DNA of 48,578 nucleotides from Rivularia sp. T60_A2020_040 (GTDB lineage Bacteria > Cyanobacteriota > Cyanobacteriia > Cyanobacteriales > Nostocaceae): contig JACYMD010000041.1 in NCBI GenBank assembly GCA_015272215.1, forward strand, positions 1-48,578, given 5' to 3'. The translations under genes and the position numbers were made by a program. Shown one piece after another: positions 6,167-15,894 of the stretch (positions are counted from its first letter, which is position 1; the number at the start of each line of letters is the position of its first letter). The notes below the pieces were generated by a model that saw only the letters and a program-made list of their open reading frames with translations, was not told the DNA's origin and did not search any database.

Positions 6167-7366
6167 TGGTCGATCATCACAAGTAAACAACAACTGTTCA
6201 TATTCTTTTAAAGCTCGTTCAAATCTATACTGACTCTCATACAATTGACGCGCTTTTTCCCCCATGATTTTCACTTGTTCGGGTTGCTGGGATAATTCCA
6301 GGATTAAATCTGCAAGCTCTTGTGGATTATTGGGAGGGGTGTTAATTCCAGCACCGGATTTGGTTAATAGCTTATCTATATAGGAATTTGATGCTGTGAT
6401 GGCGATTATTCCCCTTCCTGCTGCGAGCATTCCGTTGAGTTTGGAAGGTGCAACGATGTTTTCTGCTCCGGGGATGAGGCTAACTAGGGAAATATCGCAG
6501 GCTGTGAGGGATTGGGGTAGTATTTCTCTAGGTTGTAAAGGTAATAATAAGATGTTTTCTAGTTGATGGGTTTGGATTGTTTGCTCTAATATTTTGGTTT
6601 TTGCTCCGTCTCCAATAAAAACAAATTTAATTGGTTTATCTTTGAGGATTGTTGCTGCTGTTGCTATAGTTTCAATGTCATGGAGTCTACCCATATTGCC
6701 GGAGTATAAGACTGTAAATATTTCGGTTAGGTTGTGTTTTTGAGCAAATTGATTATCTTGTTTGTTGCAGTTTGGGATGTCTTCGATTGCCCAGTTTTCA
6801 ATGATTGTAATTTTGGTTTTAATATCGGGATATTTTGTTGATAGAAATGCTTGCATTGAGCTACTGAGAACTATAGTATTTTGTGAATATTTGCAGGTGA
6901 GATAAATTAATTTGTTAAAGAGTTTAAATAAAATGCTATTGGGTTGCATGATGCCTGACATTACGGCTGATTCGGGAAAGATGTCTTGGAGGAGGAAGTA
7001 ATATTTGCCGCGTTTGAGGAGTTTGAAGTATATGCCTAATATCCCTGCGTAGGGTGGATTGGAGGCGATGAGGAGGGGGGTTTTGGCTGGTTGTTGGAGG
7101 GTGATGTGGGTGAATGCACCAAGGAGGAAGAAGAGGGAACTGCTGATTTTGCTGAGAATGCTGGTGCTGGATTTGATGGGGGAGAAGGCACGGTTGATGG
7201 TAATTTGGTTTAATGATTCTGGGGTGGTTTGTTGGGTTTGGGTTCCGGTGAAGATGTTGATGGTGTAGCCAAGGTGGGTGAGTCCTTTGGCTAGGTCGGT
7301 GATTAGTTGGGAGGTGGCTCCTGGGTGGGGATGGAAGTATTGGGTGAGGATGGTGAGGTGGGACAT
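6131..7366 (-). CDS. Glycosyltransferase family 4 (WbuB-like)
   Basis: A 411-aa GT-B fold enzyme that should transfer a nucleotide-activated sugar to a growing polysaccharide repeat unit at the cytoplasmic face of the membrane. It starts MSHLTILTQYFHPHPGATSQL, typical of WbuB-like GT4 enzymes. The C-terminal half contains the donor-site features VLYSGNMGRLHDIETI, FVFIGDGAKT and PGAENIVAPSKLNGMLAAGRGI. The last 15 or so codons (after YEQLLFTCDD) run into the hairpin at 6104-6166 and are probably not native, suggesting the 3' end was rebuilt by the rearrangement that produced the DUF218 array. It is the last gene of the leftward operon. Sugar specificity cannot be read from sequence. Confidence 0.88.
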   Translation of the reverse strand: MSHLTILTQYFHPHPGATSQLITDLAKGLTHLGYTINIFTGTQTQQTTPESLNQITINRAFSPIKSSTSILSKISSSLFFLLGAFTHITLQQPAKTPLLIASNPPYAGILGIYFKLLKRGKYYFLLQDIFPESAVMSGIMQPNSILFKLFNKLIYLTCKYSQNTIVLSSSMQAFLSTKYPDIKTKITIIENWAIEDIPNCNKQDNQFAQKHNLTEIFTVLYSGNMGRLHDIETIATAATILKDKPIKFVFIGDGAKTKILEQTIQTHQLENILLLPLQPREILPQSLTACDISLVSLIPGAENIVAPSKLNGMLAAGRGIIAITASNSYIDKLLTKSGAGINTPPNNPQELADLILELSQQPEQVKIMGEKARQLYESQYRFERALKEYEQLLFTCDDRPDPRLLARNSNR

Positions 7367-7382
7367 GACATAAGTATATAAA

Positions 7383-8600
7383 CTATTGCAACTTAGAAAA
7401 AGCCGAGTATGCAGAAATTTTATCGTATATCTCTAGTGTTAAATTAGCAGCAATTTCCCAAGAAAATAATTCAGATTGCCTTTTTTTTGCATTAATAATT
7501 ATCTCTTCTCTGATATCACGATTATTTAAAAGTAATTCGACAGCATCATAAAATTTATCAAAGTCTTTTTGCTTAACAACAATACCAGAGTTATTTTCTA
7601 ATTGATAAGATATTCCACCTGTATCATAAGCAATCACAGGTAATCCGATCGCCATTGCTTCTAAAATCGTTAATGGTAAAGTATCTGCCAAGCTAGGGAA
7701 TAATAGTATTGTAGATAGATTATAAATAGCTCTTTGCTCAGTTAATGTGAGAAAATCTGTAAAAATAACATCTACATTCTTTGCTGGTGGAATTTTCTGT
7801 TGCCATTGCAATGGTTCATCTGGTGACAACAATTTACCACCAATCACAACTGTGGCGGGTTGTGATAAACACGAAGCGACTTTAATTACTGTGTCTAATC
7901 CTTTGTTCCCTGTGTGGTTGCCAATGAACAATAAAATCGGTTTTTCTTGAGAAATACGAAATTTTTCTAATACAGTATTACATTCCTCTTGAGATGGAGG
8001 AGCAAGGAAAAAAGGGTTAATCCCATTAGGGACTAAATGAATTTTATGTTCGGGAACTCCTCGCTCTATCAGCATCTGTTTTTCATTGGGATAGCCAGAT
8101 AAAATTGCATCTACATAATTTAATGCTCTGGTAATAGGTTGGGTTATTCCCTTTTGCCAAGCCCACTTTTGATAAGCTGGTAAGCCATAATTAGGATTCA
8201 TTACTTCAAAAAAACCATGAGTTGAAGCTACAATTTTGATGCCAGCTTCAGATGATTTACGAGCTATTTTTTCAAAGGCTAAACCAGGTAAGGGATTCTG
8301 TAAATGAACTATGTCGGGACGAATATCAAGAATATCTTCTAAAATTGTACTATCTAAAAAAAAGGCTCTTAGTTTTTTTGGAAGAAATTTATCTACACCA
8401 CCTAACTTGGTTCTTGTAGTGTAATTTTTAATTTTTAATTCATCAATATAAAACTCTTCGTCTTTATCCCACATTCGCCATAGTTCTAGCGGGAATTTAG
8501 CAGCCATAAAGCGACTATGCCATTCAGCAGCAACAGCGCCACCTCCCAAGCGACTACCTGATGTTGATAAATTTACAACTATAGCTTTTGGTTTACCCAT
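7383..8600 (-). CDS. Glycosyltransferase family 4
   Basis: A 405-aa GT4 enzyme. The N-terminal domain has a glycine-rich acceptor-side loop (STSGSRLGGGAVAAEW) and DIVHLQNPLPGLAFEKIA. The C-terminal donor domain has HLVPNGINPFF, ILLFIGNHTGNKGLDTVI and LLFPSLADTLPLTILEAMA with the conserved E-x7-E type arrangement, then GLPVIAYDTGG. It lies 16 bases upstream of the next GT4 gene in the operon. It likely adds one sugar of the repeat unit. The ATG at 8600 directly precedes the first beta strand (KAIVVNLS). Confidence 0.9.
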   Translation of the reverse strand: MGKPKAIVVNLSTSGSRLGGGAVAAEWHSRFMAAKFPLELWRMWDKDEEFYIDELKIKNYTTRTKLGGVDKFLPKKLRAFFLDSTILEDILDIRPDIVHLQNPLPGLAFEKIARKSSEAGIKIVASTHGFFEVMNPNYGLPAYQKWAWQKGITQPITRALNYVDAILSGYPNEKQMLIERGVPEHKIHLVPNGINPFFLAPPSQEECNTVLEKFRISQEKPILLFIGNHTGNKGLDTVIKVASCLSQPATVVIGGKLLSPDEPLQWQQKIPPAKNVDVIFTDFLTLTEQRAIYNLSTILLFPSLADTLPLTILEAMAIGLPVIAYDTGGISYQLENNSGIVVKQKDFDKFYDAVELLLNNRDIREEIIINAKKRQSELFSWEIAANLTLEIYDKISAYSAFSKLQ

Positions 8601-8640
8601 ATTATTAACTCATGGCTGTTTTTAACTGTTATCTTTTAGA

Positions 8641-9567
8641 CTACTTTAATTGTTTAAACCAGCTAACATATTCTTCCATTCCTTCCGCTAATCTGTGTTT
8701 GGGAAAACAACCAAGGGTTTGTAATTTTTGAGTATCAGCTACTAGTGAAAAAGGGTCTCCGCTTCGTTGCTTACCCGAAAATTTTATTTGGGGAGATTGA
8801 TCCCAGGCTTGGCATAAAGTGGTTGCGACATCGCGCACACAAGTACCTATTCCAGTGCCACCATTAACTATAAAGGGAGTACAAGAAGCTTTGTCTGCGG
8901 CTGCAATTAAAACTTGTACAGCATCTTCTACAAACAGCCAATCACGAATTTCATCACCTGTACCGTGAAGTTCTAAGATAGAGGGTGATTTTTGCAAACG
9001 GTGGCACAAATCCCATAAAAGCTGTTTTGTTAAACCAGGACCATAAACAGAAAATAGCCGCACAATTGCTATTTTTAATCCAAAATTATGGGCGTAGGAT
9101 TGACAAAGTAATTCGGCTGCACGCTTGTGGAAACCGTAAGGGGAGTAAGGGGTAAAACATCCATCCTCTAAGATTTTATCTGTATGATTATTGCCATAAA
9201 TGGCAGCGCTAGAACTAACGACTAATTTAGTGTCAGGTACATTACCTCGAATCCATTCTAAAAGTGCTGCGGTAGTGGATACAGAACGACGGAAATCTTC
9301 AGCAGGTGCTTGTATGGATAGACCAACTGAACTACCTCCAGCCAAGTGATAGATAACATCTGGTTGACCTGATTTTTCTAATAATTGGCGTAAGTTGGAA
9401 TCCTCAATTTCGCCATTAACCCAGTAGGAAATACCAAAATTGCTGGATATTTCTGGAGGTAATGCTCCGTGACCTAATCCTAAAACTTGGTCTCCTTTTT
9501 GTGCGAGGTAATTAGATAGATTTTTACCTATAAAACCACGAGCGCCTGTAACCCATGCTACTACCAT
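8641..9567 (-). CDS. NAD-dependent epimerase/dehydratase (extended SDR)
   Basis: A 308-aa extended short-chain dehydrogenase that would modify a nucleotide sugar. The NAD-binding motif TGARGFIGKNL is near residue 7, the catalytic Ser is in VVSSSAAIYG, and the YxxxK equivalent is YGFHKRAAE. Later motifs, RLFSVYGPGLTKQLLWD and RDWLFVEDAV, are typical of nucleotide-sugar epimerases. Its ATG overlaps the stop of the upstream methyltransferase by one base, so they are co-translated. The exact reaction (epimerase, dehydratase or reductase) is not decidable. Confidence 0.88.
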   Translation of the reverse strand: MVVAWVTGARGFIGKNLSNYLAQKGDQVLGLGHGALPPEISSNFGISYWVNGEIEDSNLRQLLEKSGQPDVIYHLAGGSSVGLSIQAPAEDFRRSVSTTAALLEWIRGNVPDTKLVVSSSAAIYGNNHTDKILEDGCFTPYSPYGFHKRAAELLCQSYAHNFGLKIAIVRLFSVYGPGLTKQLLWDLCHRLQKSPSILELHGTGDEIRDWLFVEDAVQVLIAAADKASCTPFIVNGGTGIGTCVRDVATTLCQAWDQSPQIKFSGKQRSGDPFSLVADTQKLQTLGCFPKHRLAEGMEEYVSWFKQLK

Positions 9568-10424
9568 TAAATTTTATCCTCCGGTTTATAAGCAATAAAA
9601 CTAAACGCACGTCCTGGTCTTCGATCAATTTTTGATAGTAGTTTCAGAAAATATTTAAAGGTAATTGGATTTAATAGTAAACCGGAAATAATCTTTCCTC
9701 CAGGTATAATACTGATTTTTTTCTTTAATTGATTTTTTAGAGATTCTTCTGTCAGAGGAGCATAATTAATTACACTTTCAAAAGGAGCAATAACTTTATT
9801 TATTTGTAATCCAGATGATTTAATAGCTTCTAGATACTGTTTAAGTAAATAAGCATTCTCTCCTCCATAAAGATTATGTAGTGGATGAGAATCAAGAAAT
9901 TTAGGCAAGTCACTTGCAGAGGAGATGACGTGTTCTCGCACAGCAATAAGGATTCCACCAGGTTTTAAAACTCGGTTTATCTCATTACATAATTCCTGTA
10001 AATCTTGTGCATGGTGTAAAACCTGTCTGGCAAAAACTAAATCAAAAGTCTGGTTTTCAAAAGGTAATTTTTCGCCAAATTCTTGTATCACCTCAATAGG
10101 TAATTTATTTTCAGTTGCTAGTTTATAAATCGCACCAACTCCAACTAGATTACTAGAGTCTGGTTCTAATGCTTTGACTTGCCAACCATCTTTGCTAAGG
10201 GCATAACTTGCTATTCCATTCCCAGCACCAATGTCTAAAGCTATTCCGCATTGTTGGGGAAAAAATTCTTTGATTGCCTGCCATTCCTCTCCACTCCAAT
10301 AACGCTCTGCGGCAGATTTTAATGGTTTGTCATAATAACAAGCTTGAACTAATTCCTGCTGCTCTGGTTGGGAAATTAGCCAGGAAACAGCTTCTTCCCA
10401 GGTTTGAAATTTACTATCGTTCAT
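9567..10424 (-). CDS. Class I SAM-dependent methyltransferase
   Basis: A 285-aa methyltransferase from the ATG at 10424 ([13 protein letters not shown]). The frame stays open to 10466, but that would overlap the acyltransferase gene further. The SAM-binding motif I is [16 protein letters not shown], followed by the acidic [11 protein letters not shown] and [19 protein letters not shown], then [16 protein letters not shown]. This is the Methyltransf_11 pattern. Its start overlaps the 3' end of the acyltransferase gene by 11 bases. It probably methylates a sugar of the polysaccharide or its lipid-linked precursor; the target is unknown. Confidence 0.88.
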   Translation of the reverse strand: MNDSKFQTWEEAVSWLISQPEQQELVQACYYDKPLKSAAERYWSGEEWQAIKEFFPQQCGIALDIGAGNGIASYALSKDGWQVKALEPDSSNLVGVGAIYKLATENKLPIEVIQEFGEKLPFENQTFDLVFARQVLHHAQDLQELCNEINRVLKPGGILIAVREHVISSASDLPKFLDSHPLHNLYGGENAYLLKQYLEAIKSSGLQINKVIAPFESVINYAPLTEESLKNQLKKKISIIPGGKIISGLLLNPITFKYFLKLLSKIDRRPGRAFSFIAYKPEDKI

Positions 10425-10992
10425 TTTCAGGAATCTCGCGAATAATTTTTGCTGGATTTCCGGCAACTATTGTCCATGCAGGTACATCTTTGGTTACTAC
10501 TGAACCTGCTCCTACAATTGCTCCTTCACCAATAGTTATACCTTTAAGAATTACAGAATTTGCTCCTATCCAAACAAAATTGTGAATTACTACGGGAGCA
10601 TTAGGAATATCTGTATAAACGTCGGGGAATATTCCATTTGAAAAGTTGATTGCATCATTAAGACGTTTTTGATGTGAAATAGGGTGTAAATCACTGTCCA
10701 TAATAAAAACGTGATCTGCAATCAAACAACCTTTTCCTATAACAATAGAATTTGTACAAAAAACCCTGGAGTTTCCTATAAATGTGTAATTATTAATAAA
10801 TAATTTACCTTTTTTATGTACATCTAGAAATCCATCAATAATAACTCCATCACCAATCTGAATTGAGATAGGATTAGAAGAATGATTAAATATTTTATAA
10901 TTAGGACCGAACTTACATAATTTTCCATGATGCAGACGATATCTACCGTAGAGATGAAAAATAATTTTTTGGAATTTAGATTGTAAGTACAT
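10414..10992 (-). CDS. Hexapeptide-repeat (LbH) acyltransferase
   Basis: A 192-aa left-handed beta-helix acyltransferase of the WcaF/serine-acetyltransferase type. Isoleucine-spaced hexads run from about residue 40 to the end ([61 protein letters not shown]) and finish with the family hallmark [12 protein letters not shown]. The His in VIHNFVWIG lies near the usual active-site region. It likely O-acetylates a sugar in the polysaccharide. It starts 9 bases after the upstream methyltransferase. Confidence 0.88.
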   Translation of the reverse strand: MYLQSKFQKIIFHLYGRYRLHHGKLCKFGPNYKIFNHSSNPISIQIGDGVIIDGFLDVHKKGKLFINNYTFIGNSRVFCTNSIVIGKGCLIADHVFIMDSDLHPISHQKRLNDAINFSNGIFPDVYTDIPNAPVVIHNFVWIGANSVILKGITIGEGAIVGAGSVVTKDVPAWTIVAGNPAKIIREIPENER

Positions 10993-11001
10993 TGATGGTT
11001 T

Positions 11002-11805
11002 TTACTTGTAAATTTCTTTAGCCCATGCATAATTAAATTTCAACTTTTCATCTTTTACCTGAATCCAAGGATATAAATCATCGGGTATTTTAGGTTTTTC
11101 CACATAAAATGCAAATAGATTCTGCTGTTTTGGGAATAGTAAAGAAAATACTTTGTGTATTGGCTTAACTGAAGATACAAATATACTTTTGAATAAAGCT
11201 TTTTTCTCGACGCTTACTTGAAAGGGTATATCACTACCATACTGATAGTCAAATCTGTGACGGGCATAAGGAGCATAAGTATTTACAGTTTTCTCAATTT
11301 CGCGTTCAGTCCACCTGTAAATGTAATTAGGAATTTCAGTATTATTAACTCCTCCAAATTTACCATCATTGTAGTAAACTGCTACGTGTTCATAACTTTG
11401 AGTCAAACCCATAGTCTCTACAATTTTCATTAACCAACTATCACGAGACTCAAAAGCAATAATTCCTATTTTCGATACCCGATACATTTCTAGCAAAGCA
11501 CGATGAGGTGATTCACAGTGATGAAGTGCAGCATGAACTACAACAAAATCAAATTCTCCATCTTTATAATCTAATTGCTCTGCTTTTTGAAAACTCCACT
11601 TGTATGGCGCGAATTCATCACCTTTTAATCTTGTATCTAAGTTGGAAATAACTACATTTTTAAATCCAGCATCTAACAACACACTTTGGTCTGTTACACC
11701 TCCACCTACTACTAATATTGAAGCATCTTTATTCGATATCCATTTGGTAATAGTTTTTTTATAAAAACCAACCCTTACATCGGACATCATACTCTTATTT
11801 TCCAT
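11002..11805 (-). CDS. Class I SAM-dependent methyltransferase
   Basis: A 267-aa protein with SAM motif I ILVVGGGVTDQSVLLDAG, an acidic second-strand end (VISNLDTRL) and FDFVVVHAALHHCESPHRAL, matching Methyltransf_11 enzymes that act in O-antigen or exopolysaccharide clusters. The C-terminal 120 residues, including YRWTEREIEKTV and FAFYVEKP, are family-specific. It lies between the Wzy-type polymerase and the acyltransferase. Substrate unknown, presumably a sugar. Confidence 0.8.
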   Translation of the reverse strand: MENKSMMSDVRVGFYKKTITKWISNKDASILVVGGGVTDQSVLLDAGFKNVVISNLDTRLKGDEFAPYKWSFQKAEQLDYKDGEFDFVVVHAALHHCESPHRALLEMYRVSKIGIIAFESRDSWLMKIVETMGLTQSYEHVAVYYNDGKFGGVNNTEIPNYIYRWTEREIEKTVNTYAPYARHRFDYQYGSDIPFQVSVEKKALFKSIFVSSVKPIHKVFSLLFPKQQNLFAFYVEKPKIPDDLYPWIQVKDEKLKFNYAWAKEIYK

Positions 11806-11837
11806 TCCTTACCTCACAATTAATAATTATAAAGCTA

Positions 11838-13142
11838 TCAATCTATGCAATATTTTGCATGATTTGATTGAAATTTTTCTTTTAGTCCAATGATTGCAAA
11901 TAATAAATACCAAAATGTATAATAGCCATATAAACTACCAGAAAACATTGCACCAATTGCATACTGAATATAAAGAATACCCAGCCAGCCCCATGAACTT
12001 TTCTTGTTAAAAATTAATGTAATTGATTTAATCAGTGCATATACATAGAGAATTACAAATATAAATCCACCAAATACACCTGTAGAAAGAAAGGCTTCTA
12101 TTATTAAATTATGTGGATATCCTACATATGGAATTTCTAATCCATGACCTGTACCCAAATTTTCACCAATTAATTGGATTGCTCTCTGATACAATTCAGG
12201 TCTTTGTATAAATCTAGAATCATAAAATTCATCTCCATTTAAAGTGGATGCAAATCTTTCTAATAATGAGCTACCAGAATTCAAAACGAATTCTAACCCA
12301 AAATTAACAGCTAAAACAAGAATAATTAAAATGCTAATTATTTTCAATATATTAAATCCTTGACGTTGTAACTTTACGATTAATAAGCTTCCACATATAA
12401 TTAAGGCAATTATTGGACTTCTCGAAGCTGCAAATAAAACTAGAAAAACACCAAATATCATAAATATTATATTGATTAATAAATGAAGTTTATTATTTTT
12501 ATTGTCTTGATTTTTAATCGAATTTACTCGATTTCTAATCAATAATCTTTCAAGGCAAATCAAAGTTAAAGATGCAGATTGATGACCTATAGAAATTGGA
12601 TTTAAAATGTCGTTTCCAAGTCTACCCTGTTCAATAAATATTCTGCTAGTTTGTCCTTGAAAAATAATAGATGAAACTGCAACTGAAGCAATAGCTAAAA
12701 TCAAGTAGGAAAAATAAAGATATTTATTTGAATGCTTAACATCTAAAAATAGAAAACTAATTGCTGGCAATAGACAAATTCCGAACCATGTTAGTATATA
12801 CTCACTTACATCTTTAGTTAAAGTTGTATTATATCCAGTATCATAAATTAAGCGAAAAGAATATATGATAATAAATAAAGTAAGCAAAGAAATTGGTGAT
12901 AATCTTGTAAGTCCTGTATATATTTTCTGGGTTTTAATTTTTTCTGAGCTAAAGTTCAATCCCAAAAAAATGATGATTATGCTGAATAGTAATATAACAG
13001 CTCTATAAGGTGCTGTGATAAGACGTGATGCTGTAGGATTAGTTACAAGCATTGCAACCAATCCAAAGCCAAAAAGAGCAGTAGAAAATAAAAATATTTT
13101 GATTTTAAGGAGTAGCGAATAAGACGATATTTTTATAATCAT
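11838..13142 (-). CDS. O-antigen ligase/polymerase family protein (Wzy-like)
   Basis: A 434-aa integral membrane protein with about 10-12 hydrophobic segments through most of its length. The Wzy_C-type loop includes GHGLEIPYVGYPHNLIIEAF with the conserved PHN motif, followed by LSTGVFGGFIFVILYVYAL. Such proteins polymerise lipid-linked repeat units on the periplasmic face, or ligate them. Together with the flippase and the Wzc protein of this window it completes a Wzx/Wzy pathway. Polymerase fits better than ligase in this context, but the two cannot be separated by sequence alone. Confidence 0.85.
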   Translation of the reverse strand: MIIKISSYSLLLKIKIFLFSTALFGFGLVAMLVTNPTASRLITAPYRAVILLFSIIIIFLGLNFSSEKIKTQKIYTGLTRLSPISLLTLFIIIYSFRLIYDTGYNTTLTKDVSEYILTWFGICLLPAISFLFLDVKHSNKYLYFSYLILAIASVAVSSIIFQGQTSRIFIEQGRLGNDILNPISIGHQSASLTLICLERLLIRNRVNSIKNQDNKNNKLHLLINIIFMIFGVFLVLFAASRSPIIALIICGSLLIVKLQRQGFNILKIISILIILVLAVNFGLEFVLNSGSSLLERFASTLNGDEFYDSRFIQRPELYQRAIQLIGENLGTGHGLEIPYVGYPHNLIIEAFLSTGVFGGFIFVILYVYALIKSITLIFNKKSSWGWLGILYIQYAIGAMFSGSLYGYYTFWYLLFAIIGLKEKFQSNHAKYCID

Positions 13143-13261
13143 ATTGTTTAAAAAAAGATTATATCAAGTCAATCAAACAACCCAAAACATCCAGTATTTT
13201 TCTAGCACTTGTTTTTGTAAGTATTTTTAAAATATCGTAGTTTTAGGCTGATGAATATTTT

Positions 13262-14593
13262 TTAAGCTCTTTGGATCGTCAATATTTGATCTATTGCTTT
13301 TATAGAAGATAAAGCTGCATCTCCCGAACTTATGTAATCAAATTCTCCTTGACGACCAACAAGATAGATATCTTTACTGGCAAAATACTGTTTTACTTGC
13401 GCGATAACTTCAACATTAAAATCTCTTCTGTATACAGGATAAGCATTAGGTGTTAAATTATGTCCGACAAGTTTGATATTCTGAAATTTTTCTCCCCATG
13501 AAATATTTTTAAATGTATCACGAAAATCCTGTTCTAAAATATTAACTATATTTGTATCTTGCAAATGGGTTTCATTCGGGATTGATTCTACGTTAAAGTA
13601 ATGTCTACCGTTATTTTGGTAATAAGAAGAATGAAATGTTACTCTCTTCCAAAATCCTTTTTCGCTAAAATTAAATAAAACATGACAGTTATCAATAGGT
13701 GCTTCATCCGCAACGAAGAACAAAGTATACAAAGGCTTATATTCTAATTTTTGATTTAGAGGAACATCACAAAGTTTGCAAAGCAAGCCAAGGGGGATAG
13801 AAGATAACAAATAATCATATTGATACTCTCTATTATCTTTCGCTATTATTTTTTTCTCATCAAGTAAAATTTTTTGTATCTGTTCTCCAAAATTCAAATC
13901 AATATCATTATCCTTTAATTCATCAGCTATATAGTTATACATCGCTGAGAAACCTGATATTGGTCTAGCATAAATAGATGGAGCTATTCTCCATTTATTT
14001 AACTCATTGAATTTCAAGGTTGCTATTTTCTTGATTATTTGATTAAATTTGACTGCATTGGTTACATATCCTAATCTTTTACCACTAAACTGCAAACTTA
14101 TGTCTGAAGGAGACATTCCATATAAACGCTCAACATAACTTCTCAGTCCGGTTTTTTTATAAAAAGGTCCAAAATAATACTCCAATTCATCGTCAACACA
14201 ATTCCAATTTTTGCCGTTTAGCGTTTTCTGAATTCTAGTGACGATTAAGTTAAAAGCATCTAAGCAAAAGTTATGAAATCCCCATTCTTTTATATATCCT
14301 TTCATCGTCACAGGATATAAATCTAAATTACCCTTATTAGTTAATGATAAACAATTAAATTCTGATATATGCCACATATACTTTTTTAGGTCAAAAACCT
14401 GAAGAACCGTGTGGGATGCATCAAAGAAAAAAGCACCAATATCAAAATGTAAATTATCAATTTCGATATCTTTATGCAGACCACCTAATTTTATATCTTT
14501 TTCGATTAACTCGATATTATTAAAACCTTTTTCTTTTGCATATTTTGCAGCAACAGCACCCGCAATTCCACCACCCAAAATAGTTAAGTTCAT
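13262..14593 (-). CDS. UDP-galactopyranose-mutase-like FAD protein
   Basis: A 443-aa FAD-binding protein. The dinucleotide-binding motif LTILGGGIAGAVAAKYA is at the N-terminus, followed by IELIEKDIKLGGLHKD, the usual arrangement for UDP-galactopyranose mutase, amine oxidase and protoporphyrinogen-oxidase relatives. The C-terminus has the second FAD contact, DIYLVGRQGEFDYISSGDAALSS. The loop GLRSYVERLYGM also recalls mutase-like proteins. Placed between a glycosyltransferase and the polymerase, it most likely converts or oxidises a nucleotide sugar. Mutase identity is not proven, so no symbol is given. Confidence 0.75.
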   Translation of the reverse strand: MNLTILGGGIAGAVAAKYAKEKGFNNIELIEKDIKLGGLHKDIEIDNLHFDIGAFFFDASHTVLQVFDLKKYMWHISEFNCLSLTNKGNLDLYPVTMKGYIKEWGFHNFCLDAFNLIVTRIQKTLNGKNWNCVDDELEYYFGPFYKKTGLRSYVERLYGMSPSDISLQFSGKRLGYVTNAVKFNQIIKKIATLKFNELNKWRIAPSIYARPISGFSAMYNYIADELKDNDIDLNFGEQIQKILLDEKKIIAKDNREYQYDYLLSSIPLGLLCKLCDVPLNQKLEYKPLYTLFFVADEAPIDNCHVLFNFSEKGFWKRVTFHSSYYQNNGRHYFNVESIPNETHLQDTNIVNILEQDFRDTFKNISWGEKFQNIKLVGHNLTPNAYPVYRRDFNVEVIAQVKQYFASKDIYLVGRQGEFDYISSGDAALSSIKAIDQILTIQRA

Positions 14594-14647
14594 ATGAATT
14601 TCACTCCTTGATTTTTAGAAACTTTATACAATATCTTTTCTTAAACA

Positions 14648-15595
14648 TCAAATTACTGTTTGACTATAAAATCTGTCAAGCAAACGTAATATTTTCTTTC
14701 TCATATTAATTAATACATCAATTTTCTTATTGTTAACTCTTTGAATAGTTTTTTTGACTAGTTTGTAATTAATAGTATCAACACTAACTTTATTTGGGAA
14801 TTCAAATAAAGTATTAGAAATTGAAAGTTTCGTTTCTGATTTTAGTAACCAACGACCTAAAATATTTTTATGTGTTCCCGTCATATCAAAACCAATATTT
14901 GAGACATAGCTTTGTGCTGGAAATAGTACATAACCACTTTTTTTAAAAATACTCCAATACCAACGAATAGCCCAAGAATCAATCTTGCCAAACTTCTGCA
15001 TTTGTAGCATTTTAAAGTAATCATAACTACCATCTAAATTAAAGCCAATTTGCATCTGCTTGTTTGTTTTTAATATTTCCCATCCAGATGTTTCCGGGTC
15101 AAAATAATCCCATGCACGTTTCCATGTTGCCCATCCCCATGAGGTAGGAAAAGGAAGAAATATTGCTTCATGGCGACTAACAAATTCTGGAACAGGAAAC
15201 ATATAGGCAGATATTTGCATCACAGAAGACTCATCTTCATACTTATCTAAGGCTGCATTTAAGAAATTTAAAAATTTAGAAGACACTATTAAGTCGTCTT
15301 CTAATACTATTACACGATTGTATTTTTCACATAACTGGGTAACACCTGCGACAATAGATTTTGCTAAACCTTTATTTAGTGAACTTTCAATAATTTGTGC
15401 TTTTTTTCCTACCATTGAACGAACTAATTTACGAGTCTGCATGACTTTAAGTTCATCTTCCTCTTTTTTCGCTCCATCACAAAAAATATAGAGAGGGCTA
15501 TCTACAAATTCTGGGCATTGCATTAAGCTTTCTAAAGCTTTATGTGTATGTTCTGGTCGTTTGTAAACAAAGAGTGCGATTGGTGCATAGTTCAT
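14648..15595 (-). CDS. GT2/GT-A-like glycosyltransferase
   Basis: A 315-aa GT-A-fold sugar transferase. The start APIALFVYKRPEHTHKALESL and the metal-binding VIVLEDDLIVSSKFLNFL (E-D-D in place of the classical DxD) are typical of a GT2-like family that often contains TSWGWATWKRAW, which is also present. It should add a sugar to the lipid-linked repeat unit. Its stop is 54 bases before the FAD protein gene. The ATG at 15595 is well placed before the first strand. Confidence 0.85.
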   Translation of the reverse strand: MNYAPIALFVYKRPEHTHKALESLMQCPEFVDSPLYIFCDGAKKEEDELKVMQTRKLVRSMVGKKAQIIESSLNKGLAKSIVAGVTQLCEKYNRVIVLEDDLIVSSKFLNFLNAALDKYEDESSVMQISAYMFPVPEFVSRHEAIFLPFPTSWGWATWKRAWDYFDPETSGWEILKTNKQMQIGFNLDGSYDYFKMLQMQKFGKIDSWAIRWYWSIFKKSGYVLFPAQSYVSNIGFDMTGTHKNILGRWLLKSETKLSISNTLFEFPNKVSVDTINYKLVKKTIQRVNNKKIDVLINMRKKILRLLDRFYSQTVI

Positions 15596-15639
15596 ATAAA
15601 TTAAACCCGATTACAAAAGAATTTAGTAATCAATATAAA

Positions 15640-15729
15640 TTATGATTTGCGTTCATCTTTACTCCAATGGTTATCATTTACATATTCGATGTCAAATGTT
15701 TCCAATTGAGATTCTTCAAGCTGTTTCAT
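15640..15729 (-). CDS. 29-residue ORF with strong ribosome binding site
   Basis: A tiny ORF beginning MKQLEESQLETF and ending HWSKDERKS. The ATG at 15727-15729 is preceded by GTGAGGATAACT, one of the clearest Shine-Dalgarno sequences in the window. It lies alone in a very AT-rich 300-bp gap between the flippase and glycosyltransferase genes, on the operon strand. The peptide is acidic and hydrophilic, with no membrane segment or cysteines. It could be a small peptide, a leader, or the remaining 5' end of a lost gene. I do not recognise it. Confidence 0.45.
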   Translation of the reverse strand: MKQLEESQLETFDIEYVNDNHWSKDERKS

Positions 15730-15894
15730 AGTTATCCTCACAAAATATTATATAGATTATTTTTTAGATAAATTATAATAATAAAAATATGAAATTCATT
15801 TAAATATATAGGCTTTAAAAATAAATAAATAGATTTGAGTTATAATCAATAATCACAAATATAATATATATCAATGAATATGAATTTATATCGA

